From an uncultured Holophagaceae bacterium (GTDB lineage: Bacteria > Acidobacteriota > Holophagae > Holophagales > Holophagaceae): 35,712 nt of DNA. The notes under the pieces are model-generated. The model saw nothing but the letters and a program-made list of their open reading frames with translations. It was not told where the DNA came from and searched no databases. Location of the stretch: the NCBI GenBank assembly GCA_903927605.1, contig CAIYNT010000213.1, forward strand, positions 1-35,712. Direction: 5' to 3'. Each line of letters opens with the position of its first letter. Positions within the stretch are counted from its first letter, which is position 1. The translations under genes were made by a program, and so were the position numbers. Of the stretch, positions 23,275-31,210 are shown piece by piece.

Positions 23275-24579
23275 TCACCGCAGCAGCTTCCTGAGAATCC
23301 GGACCCGCTCAACCTCCACGAGCCGGACCAGCAGCACCCGGTCTCCCACCCAGATCCAGGCGACTCCAAATGGCTCGCGGAGGGCGATCTCGGGCCCCCG
23401 CGGCAGCCAGCCCTTCACCGAGACCCGCAGTCCCACGGCGGCTCTCCATTCGGACCGGTAAGACTCGAACAGGGTCTGGCGCTGCCGTTCAGGCGGCAAG
23501 GCACTCTCATGCCATCGCTGATCCCAAGCGTCGAAGGCGCCATTGTCCCGCCAGACCCAGGCGGCATCCCCGGCCGGCCAGGGCAGCGCGTCGGACGCCA
23601 CCTCAGTCCACTCCACCTTTGTCAGGGGGCTCGTCAAACGGATCATGCCGTCCTCTGGAACTGACTCCACCAGCGCCATGCGTTGCGGCGGATGGGCGTT
23701 CAGAAAGCCTGAACCCACCACCAGGCGACGCCAGCGCCCCCCCTCCAGACCCCACGCCGTCCATCCCTGGGCGCCGCCATGCCAGAGGCGGTCTCCGCGA
23801 GGGAGCCACACCCGATCACCCGCATGCCAGGGGATCTCGACCCGTGGGCCGGGCAGGTCCTGGCCATCTTCGGACAGCGCCTCGGCCCGGGTGGCCACAC
23901 CCTTCGGCGGGGCAGACAACCCGGGCTCATCCCAGCCGGCAAGGGTGGGATCCCCGAGTTCCGCATCACATGGCAGGGCGCCCAGCAGAAGCCTCGCCTC
24001 GCCATGCCCCTCGGCGGGCTCAAAGAAGCCGATCAGCGCGGCCTGGCCATCCCAGCTGAACCGGCTCCAGGGGCCGGATTGCGCCGACCAGAGGACACGG
24101 CCTTCCGGCACCTCCAGAAGGCGAGTCTCAAACCGCAACGGTCCCATCTGAAGCGTCACCAGAAGACGATTGCCCTTGGCTGGATCCAGGCGGGCCGAGC
24201 ACAGGGGCGCGTCGAAGCGATAGTGCCGCCACTCCAACCCCCGCCACAACACCACCTCGCTGTGACCGCCGGGACCGTTCAAGGCCAGTCCCTGATCTGC
24301 AAGGTACGGCGAGGCCGGCTCCCAGGGCGTCCCGAAGCCGCCTTCAAAGGGCCAGGCCTCGGCCTGATCCGGATCCTTGGTCCCCTGGAAGCGCGGGGCC
24401 CAGCCGTCCACCAGGCGGAACTCCGCCAGGGATTCGTAGCTGCCCAGGTTCATGACGGCCGGCGCTCCCTCGGCGCTGACGCCCCCGGCACTCACGGGAC
24501 GCGGGGCCTGCACCACCGCAAAGAGCAGCAGCATGGCGGCGATGAAGAGGGTGGCGATGATGTACCGTTGAGGGATCAC
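23275..24579 (-). CDS. Membrane-anchored protein of unknown function
   Basis: A 434-residue protein. An N-terminal hydrophobic segment (about residues 8-25, IATLFIAAMLLLFAVVQA) acts as anchor or uncleaved signal, so the bulk is likely periplasmic. The rest is rich in Trp and Gly and in short beta-strand-like stretches (RVWLPRGDRLWHGGAQGW, DAAWVWRDNGAFDAWDQRW). That suggests a beta-propeller or beta-sandwich, but no repeat signature is clear enough to name. It is divergent from the CYTH gene and 85 bp upstream of the response regulator on the same strand, so the two may be expressed together. No family recognised. Confidence 0.7.
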   Translation of the reverse strand: MIPQRYIIATLFIAAMLLLFAVVQAPRPVSAGGVSAEGAPAVMNLGSYESLAEFRLVDGWAPRFQGTKDPDQAEAWPFEGGFGTPWEPASPYLADQGLALNGPGGHSEVVLWRGLEWRHYRFDAPLCSARLDPAKGNRLLVTLQMGPLRFETRLLEVPEGRVLWSAQSGPWSRFSWDGQAALIGFFEPAEGHGEARLLLGALPCDAELGDPTLAGWDEPGLSAPPKGVATRAEALSEDGQDLPGPRVEIPWHAGDRVWLPRGDRLWHGGAQGWTAWGLEGGRWRRLVVGSGFLNAHPPQRMALVESVPEDGMIRLTSPLTKVEWTEVASDALPWPAGDAAWVWRDNGAFDAWDQRWHESALPPERQRQTLFESYRSEWRAAVGLRVSVKGWLPRGPEIALREPFGVAWIWVGDRVLLVRLVEVERVRILRKLLR

Positions 24580-24629
24580 GATGGGGCCATGGGCACAGCA
24601 CCATCATGACCGATTGGAGACATGCTGCG

Positions 24630-25172
24630 ATGAAGCACAAAGCCGCCCTGGAGACTGAACTGAAGCTGCGCATCCCGGCCACGGGCCCCTTCCGTCCCCT
24701 GCTGGAGGCCCTGGGCTTCCACGAAGTCACGCCCATGCAGCTGGAGGTCAGCGTGCTCTGGGACCGGGATGGCGAGCTGCGAGCTGCGGGATCAGCGCTC
24801 CGCACGCGAGTCTACGCGGACCAGACCCGCCTGACCTGGAAGGGCCCCAAAGTGCCCGACGTCATGCTGAAGATCCGCCCCGAACAAGAGACGGGCATTG
24901 AGAACAGCCAAGCCCTGGAGGCCATCCTCCGCGCTCTCGGCTTCGAGCCCGTGATGCGCATGGAGAAGCGGCGCGCTGTGTGGGAGCGCCCGGAACTGGA
25001 GGCCTGCCTCGATGAAACCCCCTTCGGGTGCTACCTGGAGCTGGAAGGGGATCCCCAGGCCATCCGTGCTGCCATGGAAGGCCTGGGCCTCGCGCCGGAT
25101 CGCGCCGAGCCACGCAGCTACCCAGAACTGTACCTGGCCCATGGGCTTGGATCCGCAAGCCCTGGCGCCTGA
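24630..25172 (+). CDS. CYTH-domain protein (triphosphatase/adenylate cyclase fold)
   Basis: A 180-residue CYTH protein whose beta-tunnel binds triphosphate substrates and divalent metals. The defining E-x-E-x-K is Glu8-Thr-Glu10-Leu-Lys12. Further tunnel residues are seen in ALRTRVY, RLTWKGP, 'MEKRRAVWERP' and CYLELEG. Members act as inorganic or thiamine triphosphatases or class IV adenylate cyclases; the sequence alone does not decide. I prefer the ATG at 24630, which has GGAGA 9 nt upstream, over an ATG at 24606 that lacks a ribosome-binding site and adds eight residues. Its stop codon lies within a hairpin shared with the convergent Fe-S gene. Confidence 0.85.
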   Translation: MKHKAALETELKLRIPATGPFRPLLEALGFHEVTPMQLEVSVLWDRDGELRAAGSALRTRVYADQTRLTWKGPKVPDVMLKIRPEQETGIENSQALEAILRALGFEPVMRMEKRRAVWERPELEACLDETPFGCYLELEGDPQAIRAAMEGLGLAPDRAEPRSYPELYLAHGLGSASPGA

Positions 25173-25188
25173 GCGAGACCTCAGGCGC
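25165..25188. terminator. Perfect 9-bp hairpin spanning two convergent stop codons
   Basis: GCGCCTGAG (25165-25173) and CTCAGGCGC (25180-25188) are exact complements around a 6-nt loop. The stem contains the TGA of the CYTH gene and, on the other strand, the TGA of the 4Fe-4S gene. There is no T-tract, so it may pause or protect 3' ends rather than act as a classical intrinsic terminator. Confidence 0.55.
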
Positions 25189-26473
25189 GGTGGGCGATGT
25201 CCTTCTGCGCCAATAGCCGTTCCAGGTAGCGGGATTTCATCTGGCGACTGGCCAGCGCCTGCTTCAGGGGAGGCAATTTCAGAATCACGCCAAAAATGGC
25301 CGCCATGGCCTTGTGCTGAAGGTGAGCCTGGTTGTCGAAGACCAGGTTCTGGAGGGTCCCCCGCTCGATGGCCATCAGCACCACGCGGTGGGCGGTATTG
25401 ACCGGCGTGATGACCCGTCGAGCCCGCGGACGCAGGCGGAGGACCCGCCGGGAGCAGGCGCGCACGCAGACCCCGCACCCGAGGCAGATGGATTCGTTCA
25501 GGCGTGCCTTTTTGCGCTTCGGCTGATGGGGATCCCCGCTGGACACGAGGCCCATGGCCTCCACGGGGCACACCTCCGCGCACTTCCCGCACCCATTGCA
25601 GTCCTCTGTCGTCACCTCAGGGAGGTAGTTCGTGGTGGCGATGGGATTCAGCACCGCGAAGCGCTTGGCCGCCAGCATGGCTTCGCAGCAGCAGCCGCAG
25701 CAGTTGCAGATGAACGCCACCTGGTCGCGCACGTTCTCCCCGAACTGCACCAGGTTGCCTTCCACCGCCTGGGCCAGCAGGTCCAGTCCCTCCGCGGCTT
25801 CCACCTTCCGGGCGACGCCGTGCCGGATGAGGGAGCCCGCCGTGCCGTTGAACGTCATGCAGATGTCCATGGGCGCGCCGCAGGCCCTCCCGAGGTGTTC
25901 CATCTTGTGGCGGCAGTAGCATGTCCCGATGCCGATGTGGGAGGCCGTGCGGATCACCTCGGAGGCGCGCTCATAATCCATCACCTGAAGGGCATGCTCG
26001 GGCAGGGCCCCTTCGTTCACGAAGACCCGGCCCAGCTGCGTCTCACCCCCAGCGAACAGCGCCCGCACGAAGTCCTCCTCCACGTTCAGGTACTGGTGGA
26101 AGAGCTCCGCCAGCAGCTTCTGGTCGTAGCCGTTGCCCACCCGCATCATGGAGAACTCGAAAAAGCCCGCCATGGGCGGCGGCAGCACGAAGGTCCGCGT
26201 GCCATCGGGATGCTCCAGGTCCAGCAGCAGCCCCCGGTCCGCCAGCCGGTTCAGGATGTCGAGGCAAGCCACCTCCGGCTTCTTCCAGACCCCGGCCGCA
26301 TGGGCAGCGGTGAAGGGACGGATGGGCAGCAGGGCCACCAGCCCAGCTTCCTCATCCGTGAAGAGGACTCTGAGGATCTGGAAGAGCAGCTCCGAGGGGG
26401 GCGCGCCCTGGGGGAAGCGGTTCAGGCGCTCGACAAGCTTCTGGTGACTGGCCTTGAGGGTGTGGTGGGCCAT
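25181..26473 (-). CDS. Multi-cluster 4Fe-4S protein
   Basis: A 430-residue, apparently cytosolic iron-sulfur protein. The N-terminal part (about 1-170) is probably a winged-helix-like domain (LLFQILRVLFTDEEAGLVALL). A cysteine-rich centre follows with CYCRHKMEHLGRAC, 'GAPMDICMTF' and CNCCGCCCEAM. Then come two ferredoxin motifs: CNGCGKCAEVCPVEAM and CLGCGVCVRACSRR, each CX2CX2CX3C. It probably passes electrons between unknown partners; no redox enzyme gene is adjacent. The ATG at 26473 is preferred to the longer frame starting at 26521, whose extra residues look random. It lies downstream of the kinase gene (155-bp gap). Confidence 0.85.
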   Translation of the reverse strand: MAHHTLKASHQKLVERLNRFPQGAPPSELLFQILRVLFTDEEAGLVALLPIRPFTAAHAAGVWKKPEVACLDILNRLADRGLLLDLEHPDGTRTFVLPPPMAGFFEFSMMRVGNGYDQKLLAELFHQYLNVEEDFVRALFAGGETQLGRVFVNEGALPEHALQVMDYERASEVIRTASHIGIGTCYCRHKMEHLGRACGAPMDICMTFNGTAGSLIRHGVARKVEAAEGLDLLAQAVEGNLVQFGENVRDQVAFICNCCGCCCEAMLAAKRFAVLNPIATTNYLPEVTTEDCNGCGKCAEVCPVEAMGLVSSGDPHQPKRKKARLNESICLGCGVCVRACSRRVLRLRPRARRVITPVNTAHRVVLMAIERGTLQNLVFDNQAHLQHKAMAAIFGVILKLPPLKQALASRQMKSRYLERLLAQKDIAHRA

Positions 26474-26555
26474 GGCGGGCCTCTGGTGGCAATGCGGTTC
26501 GGCCTGATTGCTTGGGCCCATGCTACCGAAAAGACCCGGGCAGCCACCAAGGATT

Positions 26556-26583
26556 CCCCTGCGGCGGAGAAAGACCGGAGGGG
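26556..26583. terminator. Weak hairpin downstream of the kinase gene
   Basis: CCCCTGCGG (26556-26564) can pair with CCGGAGGGG (26575-26583) with one mismatch, in the gap between the kinase stop and the Fe-S gene start. No T-tract follows on the minus strand, so termination here is only possible. Confidence 0.25.
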
Positions 26584-26628
26584 ACTGGAAATTGACCAGG
26601 CTTCAGTCGCTCGAGGGCCGCTGAATCT

Positions 26629-27975
26629 TCAGAGCCCCAGGTACTCCATGAACTCCCCGTGGAGTTCCAGCGGAAGGCGGCAGGTCTGCATCTCCTCCAG
26701 CACCATCTGCAGGCAACGGGGGACGGCTTTCAGCTCGGCGGACAGGATGCCCCAGCTCCGCGCCTGGCGGAGCGTCTGCATCAGCGCCTCCGGGCGCCCC
26801 AGACGGTAGTGGGTGACCAGCAGCATGGCGTGGGCCTTGGCGTTTCTGGGATCAATCTCGAGCGCCTGAAGGAGCTGATGCTTGGTGGTCTCCAGGATGT
26901 CCCTCTGGACCTCGGCCCGACTGTAGGGCCCAGTTCCCGAGGTCGCCGGTACACCCCGGGTCGACGGCGGCGGAATCATTCCGGGCCGGGGCATCGGACC
27001 CGAACCCGACAGGCCCGTCTTGACGCCCGGTGGCAGATGGAAGGCGGGGTGAACAGCAGGAAGGCCCCGGGGAGGTGTCGGTCGGGTCGGACTTCGATCC
27101 GGGGCGGGCCGCTTGATCTTGAGCGCCACCGTGGGCCTTTCCTGATCCCAGCGCCAGGTCGCATCCTTGGCGGCTCGCAGCACGGTGGCCATCTCCTCGG
27201 CCGTCTGGAACCGGTTGCCCGGATCCTTGGCCAGGGCATGGTTCAGGATGCCCTGCACGTCCCGGCTGATGCCCTGGAAGACGGTGGGGGGGAGCGGCAC
27301 GGGGGACTCATGCAGCAGGCGGTAGATCACCGAGCCGGGGCTGGGACCGTCGAAGGGGGGAATGCCCACCAGGGATTCATAGAGGATCACCCCGACGGCG
27401 AAGAGGTCACTGCGGGAATCCGGGCGGCCACTTTGCAGGTACTCCGGCGCCATGTAGTTCACGGTGCCGAAGACCGTGCCCTCATCGGTGGTGTCCGTAT
27501 TGATGATCTTGGCCACACCGAAATCCAGCACCTTGGCCTGGAGATTCTTGCCATCCCATACCACCCGGATGTTCGAGGGCTTGATGTCGCGATGGAGAAT
27601 CTGGTGCCGGTGAGCCACCGCAAGGCCATCGCAGACCTGGGCCAGCACCTCGAGGGCGTCCCTCGGCGTCAGCGTGCCGGCCCGGATCAGCGTGCCGAGA
27701 TCCTCGCCTTTCACCAGCTCCATGGCCAGGTAGAGCACGCCCTGTTCCTCGCCCATTTCGTGGATCGTGACGATGTTCGGGTGATTCAGCACGCCGGCGG
27801 CGCGGGCTTCGGTGGCAAAGCGTTCCCGGGCCTGGGGGCCCATGCTGGCCGAGGTATGGATGACCTTGATGGCCACCTCACGACCCAGGATCGGGTCCCG
27901 GCCCACGTAGACCTCACCCATGCTCCCTTGGGCGAGCAACCGGATAATTTCGAACTTGCCGAGACGCGTCAGCAC
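26629..27975 (-). CDS. Hanks-type serine/threonine protein kinase
   Basis: A 448-residue kinase with a complete catalytic domain (about residues 8-270): glycine loop LAQGSMGEVYVG, Lys37 in VAIKVI, catalytic loop HRDIKPSNI (Asp130), DFGVAK (Asp151) and MAPEYL. The absence of Arg/Asp swaps suggests activity. After a Pro-rich linker (about 290-355) comes a C-terminal helical segment with one or two TPR-like units ('TTKHQLLQALEIDPRNAKAH'). There is no transmembrane segment, so it is cytosolic, unlike PknB-type sensors with PASTA domains. Start GTG at 27975. It lies 137 bp after ligA on the same strand; that gap carries no feature I can identify. Confidence 0.93.
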   Translation of the reverse strand: MLTRLGKFEIIRLLAQGSMGEVYVGRDPILGREVAIKVIHTSASMGPQARERFATEARAAGVLNHPNIVTIHEMGEEQGVLYLAMELVKGEDLGTLIRAGTLTPRDALEVLAQVCDGLAVAHRHQILHRDIKPSNIRVVWDGKNLQAKVLDFGVAKIINTDTTDEGTVFGTVNYMAPEYLQSGRPDSRSDLFAVGVILYESLVGIPPFDGPSPGSVIYRLLHESPVPLPPTVFQGISRDVQGILNHALAKDPGNRFQTAEEMATVLRAAKDATWRWDQERPTVALKIKRPAPDRSPTRPTPPRGLPAVHPAFHLPPGVKTGLSGSGPMPRPGMIPPPSTRGVPATSGTGPYSRAEVQRDILETTKHQLLQALEIDPRNAKAHAMLLVTHYRLGRPEALMQTLRQARSWGILSAELKAVPRCLQMVLEEMQTCRLPLELHGEFMEYLGL

Positions 27976-28112
27976 AGAAAATTCCGTTCGATGAATGTCA
28001 GATCATCCGATGGGGGAGGTCTCCAGTCTAGGGCTTTCTCCCAAGCTCAGCACGGCCGGGAGATTCCGCAGCAGGCCGCGTGTCGCAGACGGAGCTGGGC
28101 CGATGCAAAGCA

Positions 28113-30128
28113 TCATGATTCAAAGGCCCGCAGCCAAGCTTCGTCGCGGATGGGAATGCCCAGAGCCTCGGCTTTGGCAAGCTTCGACCCGGCCTTCTCC
28201 CCCGCCAGCAGCAACGTCGTTTTGGGCGACACGCTGGTGGTGACCTTGGCACCCAGTCGCTTGAGAGTAGCCTCCGCATCTTCCCTGGAAAGGCTGGGCA
28301 GCGTCCCCGTCACGACCGCCACCTCGCCGGAAAGCGGCAGTCCAGTGAGGTCCCGGAGTGCCGGAGGCACAGGCCGCACGCCATAGCCGGCGAGCCTTCC
28401 GGGCAGATCCGGGTGCAGTTCGACGAACGCGCGAAGGGCGGCAGCCACCTTGGGTCCCACCTCCTCCACCGCCTGGAGCCGGCACTCATCGGCAGCCCAC
28501 AAGGCTTCCAGCGAAGGGTACGCCTCGGCCAGGAGTTCGGCCGTGCGGATCCCCACCATGGGAATGCCCAAGGCATGGATCCATCGGGCCAGGAGCTTGG
28601 TCCGTGCCGCATCCATGGCCTCCAAAAGATTCTGGGCGGATTTCTCGGCCATGCGCTCCAGACCGGACAGGTAGGCAAGACCTTCACGAGGACTCTCAAG
28701 CAGACTGAACACATCCCAGGGCTGATCGAAGCCACCCGAGGCCACCAGCTGCTCCACCAGCGCCTCGCCCAGACCTTCCACATCCAATGCAGACCGCCCC
28801 CCGAAGTGCAGCAGCCTCGCCACCAGCTTGGCGGGACATTCGGGGTTGAGGCAGCGGATGGCCACCTCCGCATCGTCGGCCTTGCCCACCTCACCGGCGC
28901 ACACTGGACAGGCCCCGGGAATGATCGGCGCGGGAAGATCCCGGGTCTCCTCACCGGGTACCAGCGCGACGACCTTGGGGATTACATCGCCGCCCTTCTC
29001 GATGAAGACGCGATGGCCCACTTTCAGGCCGAGCCGCGCCAGTTCGTCGGCATTATGCAGTGTGGCCCGGCGCACGGTGGAGCCTGCCACCTCCACCGCC
29101 TCCAGTTCCGCCACCGGGGTGAGCTTGCCGCTGCGGCCCACCTGCCAGGTGATGCCCAGCACCGTGGTTGTCACCTGCGTCGCCGGGTACTTGAACGCGA
29201 TGGCCCAGCGCGGCACCCGATCCGTGGCCCCAAGCTGTTGCTGAATACTGAATTCCAGAATCTTCAAGACCACGCCGTCCGTATCGAAAGGCAGATTGAG
29301 GCGGGCTTCGGACTGGGCGGAGATGAACCGGAGCATGTCGTTCATCCGTCCGAACTCTCGTGCTGGCATCCGGGAAAACCCCCACGCTTCGATCTGGGCC
29401 ATGGCAGCTGCCTGATCGCTCTCTGGAGGTGCAGGCCAGTTGTCATCCCAGCTAGCCTGCCAGGGCAGGAAAGACAGGCCCCGCGCGGCGACCTCCCGAC
29501 TGTCCAGCAACTTCATGGTGCCGCTGGCGGCGTTGCGGGGATTGGCGAAGCGGAGTTCTCCGCGGGCATCCCGCTGGCGGTTCAGCTCCTCCCAGCGCTT
29601 GCGGGAGAGGAAGACCTCACCGCGAACCATCAGGAACTGCGGCGCGTTTGCCGGCAATACCAATGGGATGTCGGCAATGGTCCTCGCATTTTCCGTCACC
29701 AGCTCGCCAGTCTCGCCATCACCACGGGTGAGGGCTTCCACCAGCTTCCGGTCTTCGTAACGCAGCGACAGGGAAAGGCCATCCACCTTCAGCTCAGCGG
29801 CGTACTTCAGATCAGAGCCCGGAACCAATCTGAGCAACTTAGCTTCCCAGGCCCGAAGCTCCTCCTCTGTGTAGGCATTATCCAGGCTGAGCATGGGTAC
29901 CGCATGACGTCGCTTCTCAAAAGCGTCCACCGGCGGTGCGCCCACGCGCAGCGTCGGACTGTTGGGATCCGCCAGCTCAGGATGCGCCGCTTCGAGGGCC
30001 CGCAGCTCCCGCTCCAGTGCGTCGTATTCGGCATCCGAGACGGATGGCTGATCCAGCACGTAGTAGCGGTGGCGGTGCAGCCGCAGCTGATCCGCCAGTG
30101 CCTTCATCCGCAGCCGCAGGTCGGTCAT
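28113..30128 (-). CDS. ligA: NAD-dependent DNA ligase
   Basis: Seals nicks in DNA using NAD+. The 671-residue product is full length. It has an Ia domain (HRHRYYVLDQPSVSDAEYDAL), a nucleotidyltransferase domain with adenylated Lys114 in AELKVDGLSL, then 'RFANPRNAASGTMK' and 'DTDGVVLKI', and an OB fold. A four-Cys zinc finger follows (CPVCAGEV...CLNPEC), then helix-hairpin-helix repeats, and a C-terminal BRCT domain with LSGEVAVVTGTLPSLSRED. The ATG at 30128 overlaps the rodA stop by ATGA, so ligA is the last gene of the rod-shape operon. The longer frame upstream lies inside rodA. Confidence 0.96.
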   Translation of the reverse strand: MTDLRLRMKALADQLRLHRHRYYVLDQPSVSDAEYDALERELRALEAAHPELADPNSPTLRVGAPPVDAFEKRRHAVPMLSLDNAYTEEELRAWEAKLLRLVPGSDLKYAAELKVDGLSLSLRYEDRKLVEALTRGDGETGELVTENARTIADIPLVLPANAPQFLMVRGEVFLSRKRWEELNRQRDARGELRFANPRNAASGTMKLLDSREVAARGLSFLPWQASWDDNWPAPPESDQAAAMAQIEAWGFSRMPAREFGRMNDMLRFISAQSEARLNLPFDTDGVVLKILEFSIQQQLGATDRVPRWAIAFKYPATQVTTTVLGITWQVGRSGKLTPVAELEAVEVAGSTVRRATLHNADELARLGLKVGHRVFIEKGGDVIPKVVALVPGEETRDLPAPIIPGACPVCAGEVGKADDAEVAIRCLNPECPAKLVARLLHFGGRSALDVEGLGEALVEQLVASGGFDQPWDVFSLLESPREGLAYLSGLERMAEKSAQNLLEAMDAARTKLLARWIHALGIPMVGIRTAELLAEAYPSLEALWAADECRLQAVEEVGPKVAAALRAFVELHPDLPGRLAGYGVRPVPPALRDLTGLPLSGEVAVVTGTLPSLSREDAEATLKRLGAKVTTSVSPKTTLLLAGEKAGSKLAKAEALGIPIRDEAWLRAFES

Positions 30129-31210
30129 TTCGCCCTCGCTCGATGCAGGATGCCCATGATGAGGCCCAAGGCCAGGCAGAAACTCAGGGTACTGCTTCCC
30201 CCCGCGCTGAAGAAGGGCAGCACCATGCCCTTGTTGGGCAGGGCGCCGGCTACCATGCCCACATTCACCAGCAGGTGCAGCGCGAAGATGCCCGCGGCGC
30301 CGGCGCAGAAATAGGCTTCGGCATTCGTGTGGGCCGCCTGGGCGGCATCCAGGATACGGCTCAGCAGCAGCCCGAAGAGCCCCAGGGCCAGCAGGACGCC
30401 CAGGAAACCGCGCTCCTCGGCCCACACACTGAAGGCAAAGTCCGTGGTCTTCACGGGCAGGAAGTTCAGCTGGGTCTGGGAGCCGCTGGTGAACCCCTTT
30501 CCAATGAGCCCACCGGAGCCAATGGCGATGCGGCTCTGGTTCACCTGGTAGCCCTTCCCCTGGAGGTCCGCGGAAGGATCAAGGAAGATCATCACCCGCT
30601 GTTTCTGATAGGGCTTCAGCACGAATCTCCAGGCGCCGAAGCCCCCCAGCCCGACCAGCAGCAGCAGCGCCACCACCCAGCGGGCGCGCAGCCCCTTCAT
30701 CAACGGGATGATGAGCAGGATGGGCAGGAAGCTTAGGGCCATCCCCAGATCCGGCTGCCGTTGGATGAGCAGCATGGGGAAGACCACCAGTCCCACGGCC
30801 CCAAAGAGTTCCAGACGACCCACTGTGTCGGCATTCCGCGATCCCAGGCGGTGGGATATATACAGCAGCGTCACCCACTTCATCAGCTCCGATGGCTGAA
30901 AGGTCTGGCCCGCAATCACGAACCAACGAGTGGAGCCCCCGATCTTCTTCCCCACCACCAGGACGGCGGCCAGGGCTACCAGACCGATCAGGTAGGCGGG
31001 AAAGCTGTAGCGGAAGATGCGCCGGGGGTCGATGGTGGCCAGCAATAACATCAGGATCATGCCCAGCAGGTTCCAGAGGCTCTGCTTGAGCCAGATCCCC
31101 GCTTGCGGTGTGTTCCGCCCGGCGGAATAGAGTGTCAGCGTCCCCAGGACGATGAGCGCCAGCAGCACCCAGAGCAGACGCGGATCCAGGGCCCGGAAGC
31201 GGTTCCTCAT
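30125..31210 (-). CDS. rodA: Rod-shape SEDS glycosyltransferase RodA
   Basis: Peptidoglycan polymerase of the elongasome, working with PBP2. The 361-residue protein has about ten transmembrane segments. SEDS features include 'GSTRWFVIAGQTFQPSELMKW', 'RQPDLGMALSFLPI' and, near the C-terminus, VNVGMVAGALPNKGMVLPFF with the conserved Asn and 'P..G..LPF.S.GGSS'. It overlaps mrdA by ATGA upstream and ligA by ATGA downstream, so translation of the three is coupled. Confidence 0.96.
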   Translation of the reverse strand: MRNRFRALDPRLLWVLLALIVLGTLTLYSAGRNTPQAGIWLKQSLWNLLGMILMLLLATIDPRRIFRYSFPAYLIGLVALAAVLVVGKKIGGSTRWFVIAGQTFQPSELMKWVTLLYISHRLGSRNADTVGRLELFGAVGLVVFPMLLIQRQPDLGMALSFLPILLIIPLMKGLRARWVVALLLLVGLGGFGAWRFVLKPYQKQRVMIFLDPSADLQGKGYQVNQSRIAIGSGGLIGKGFTSGSQTQLNFLPVKTTDFAFSVWAEERGFLGVLLALGLFGLLLSRILDAAQAAHTNAEAYFCAGAAGIFALHLLVNVGMVAGALPNKGMVLPFFSAGGSSTLSFCLALGLIMGILHRARAK

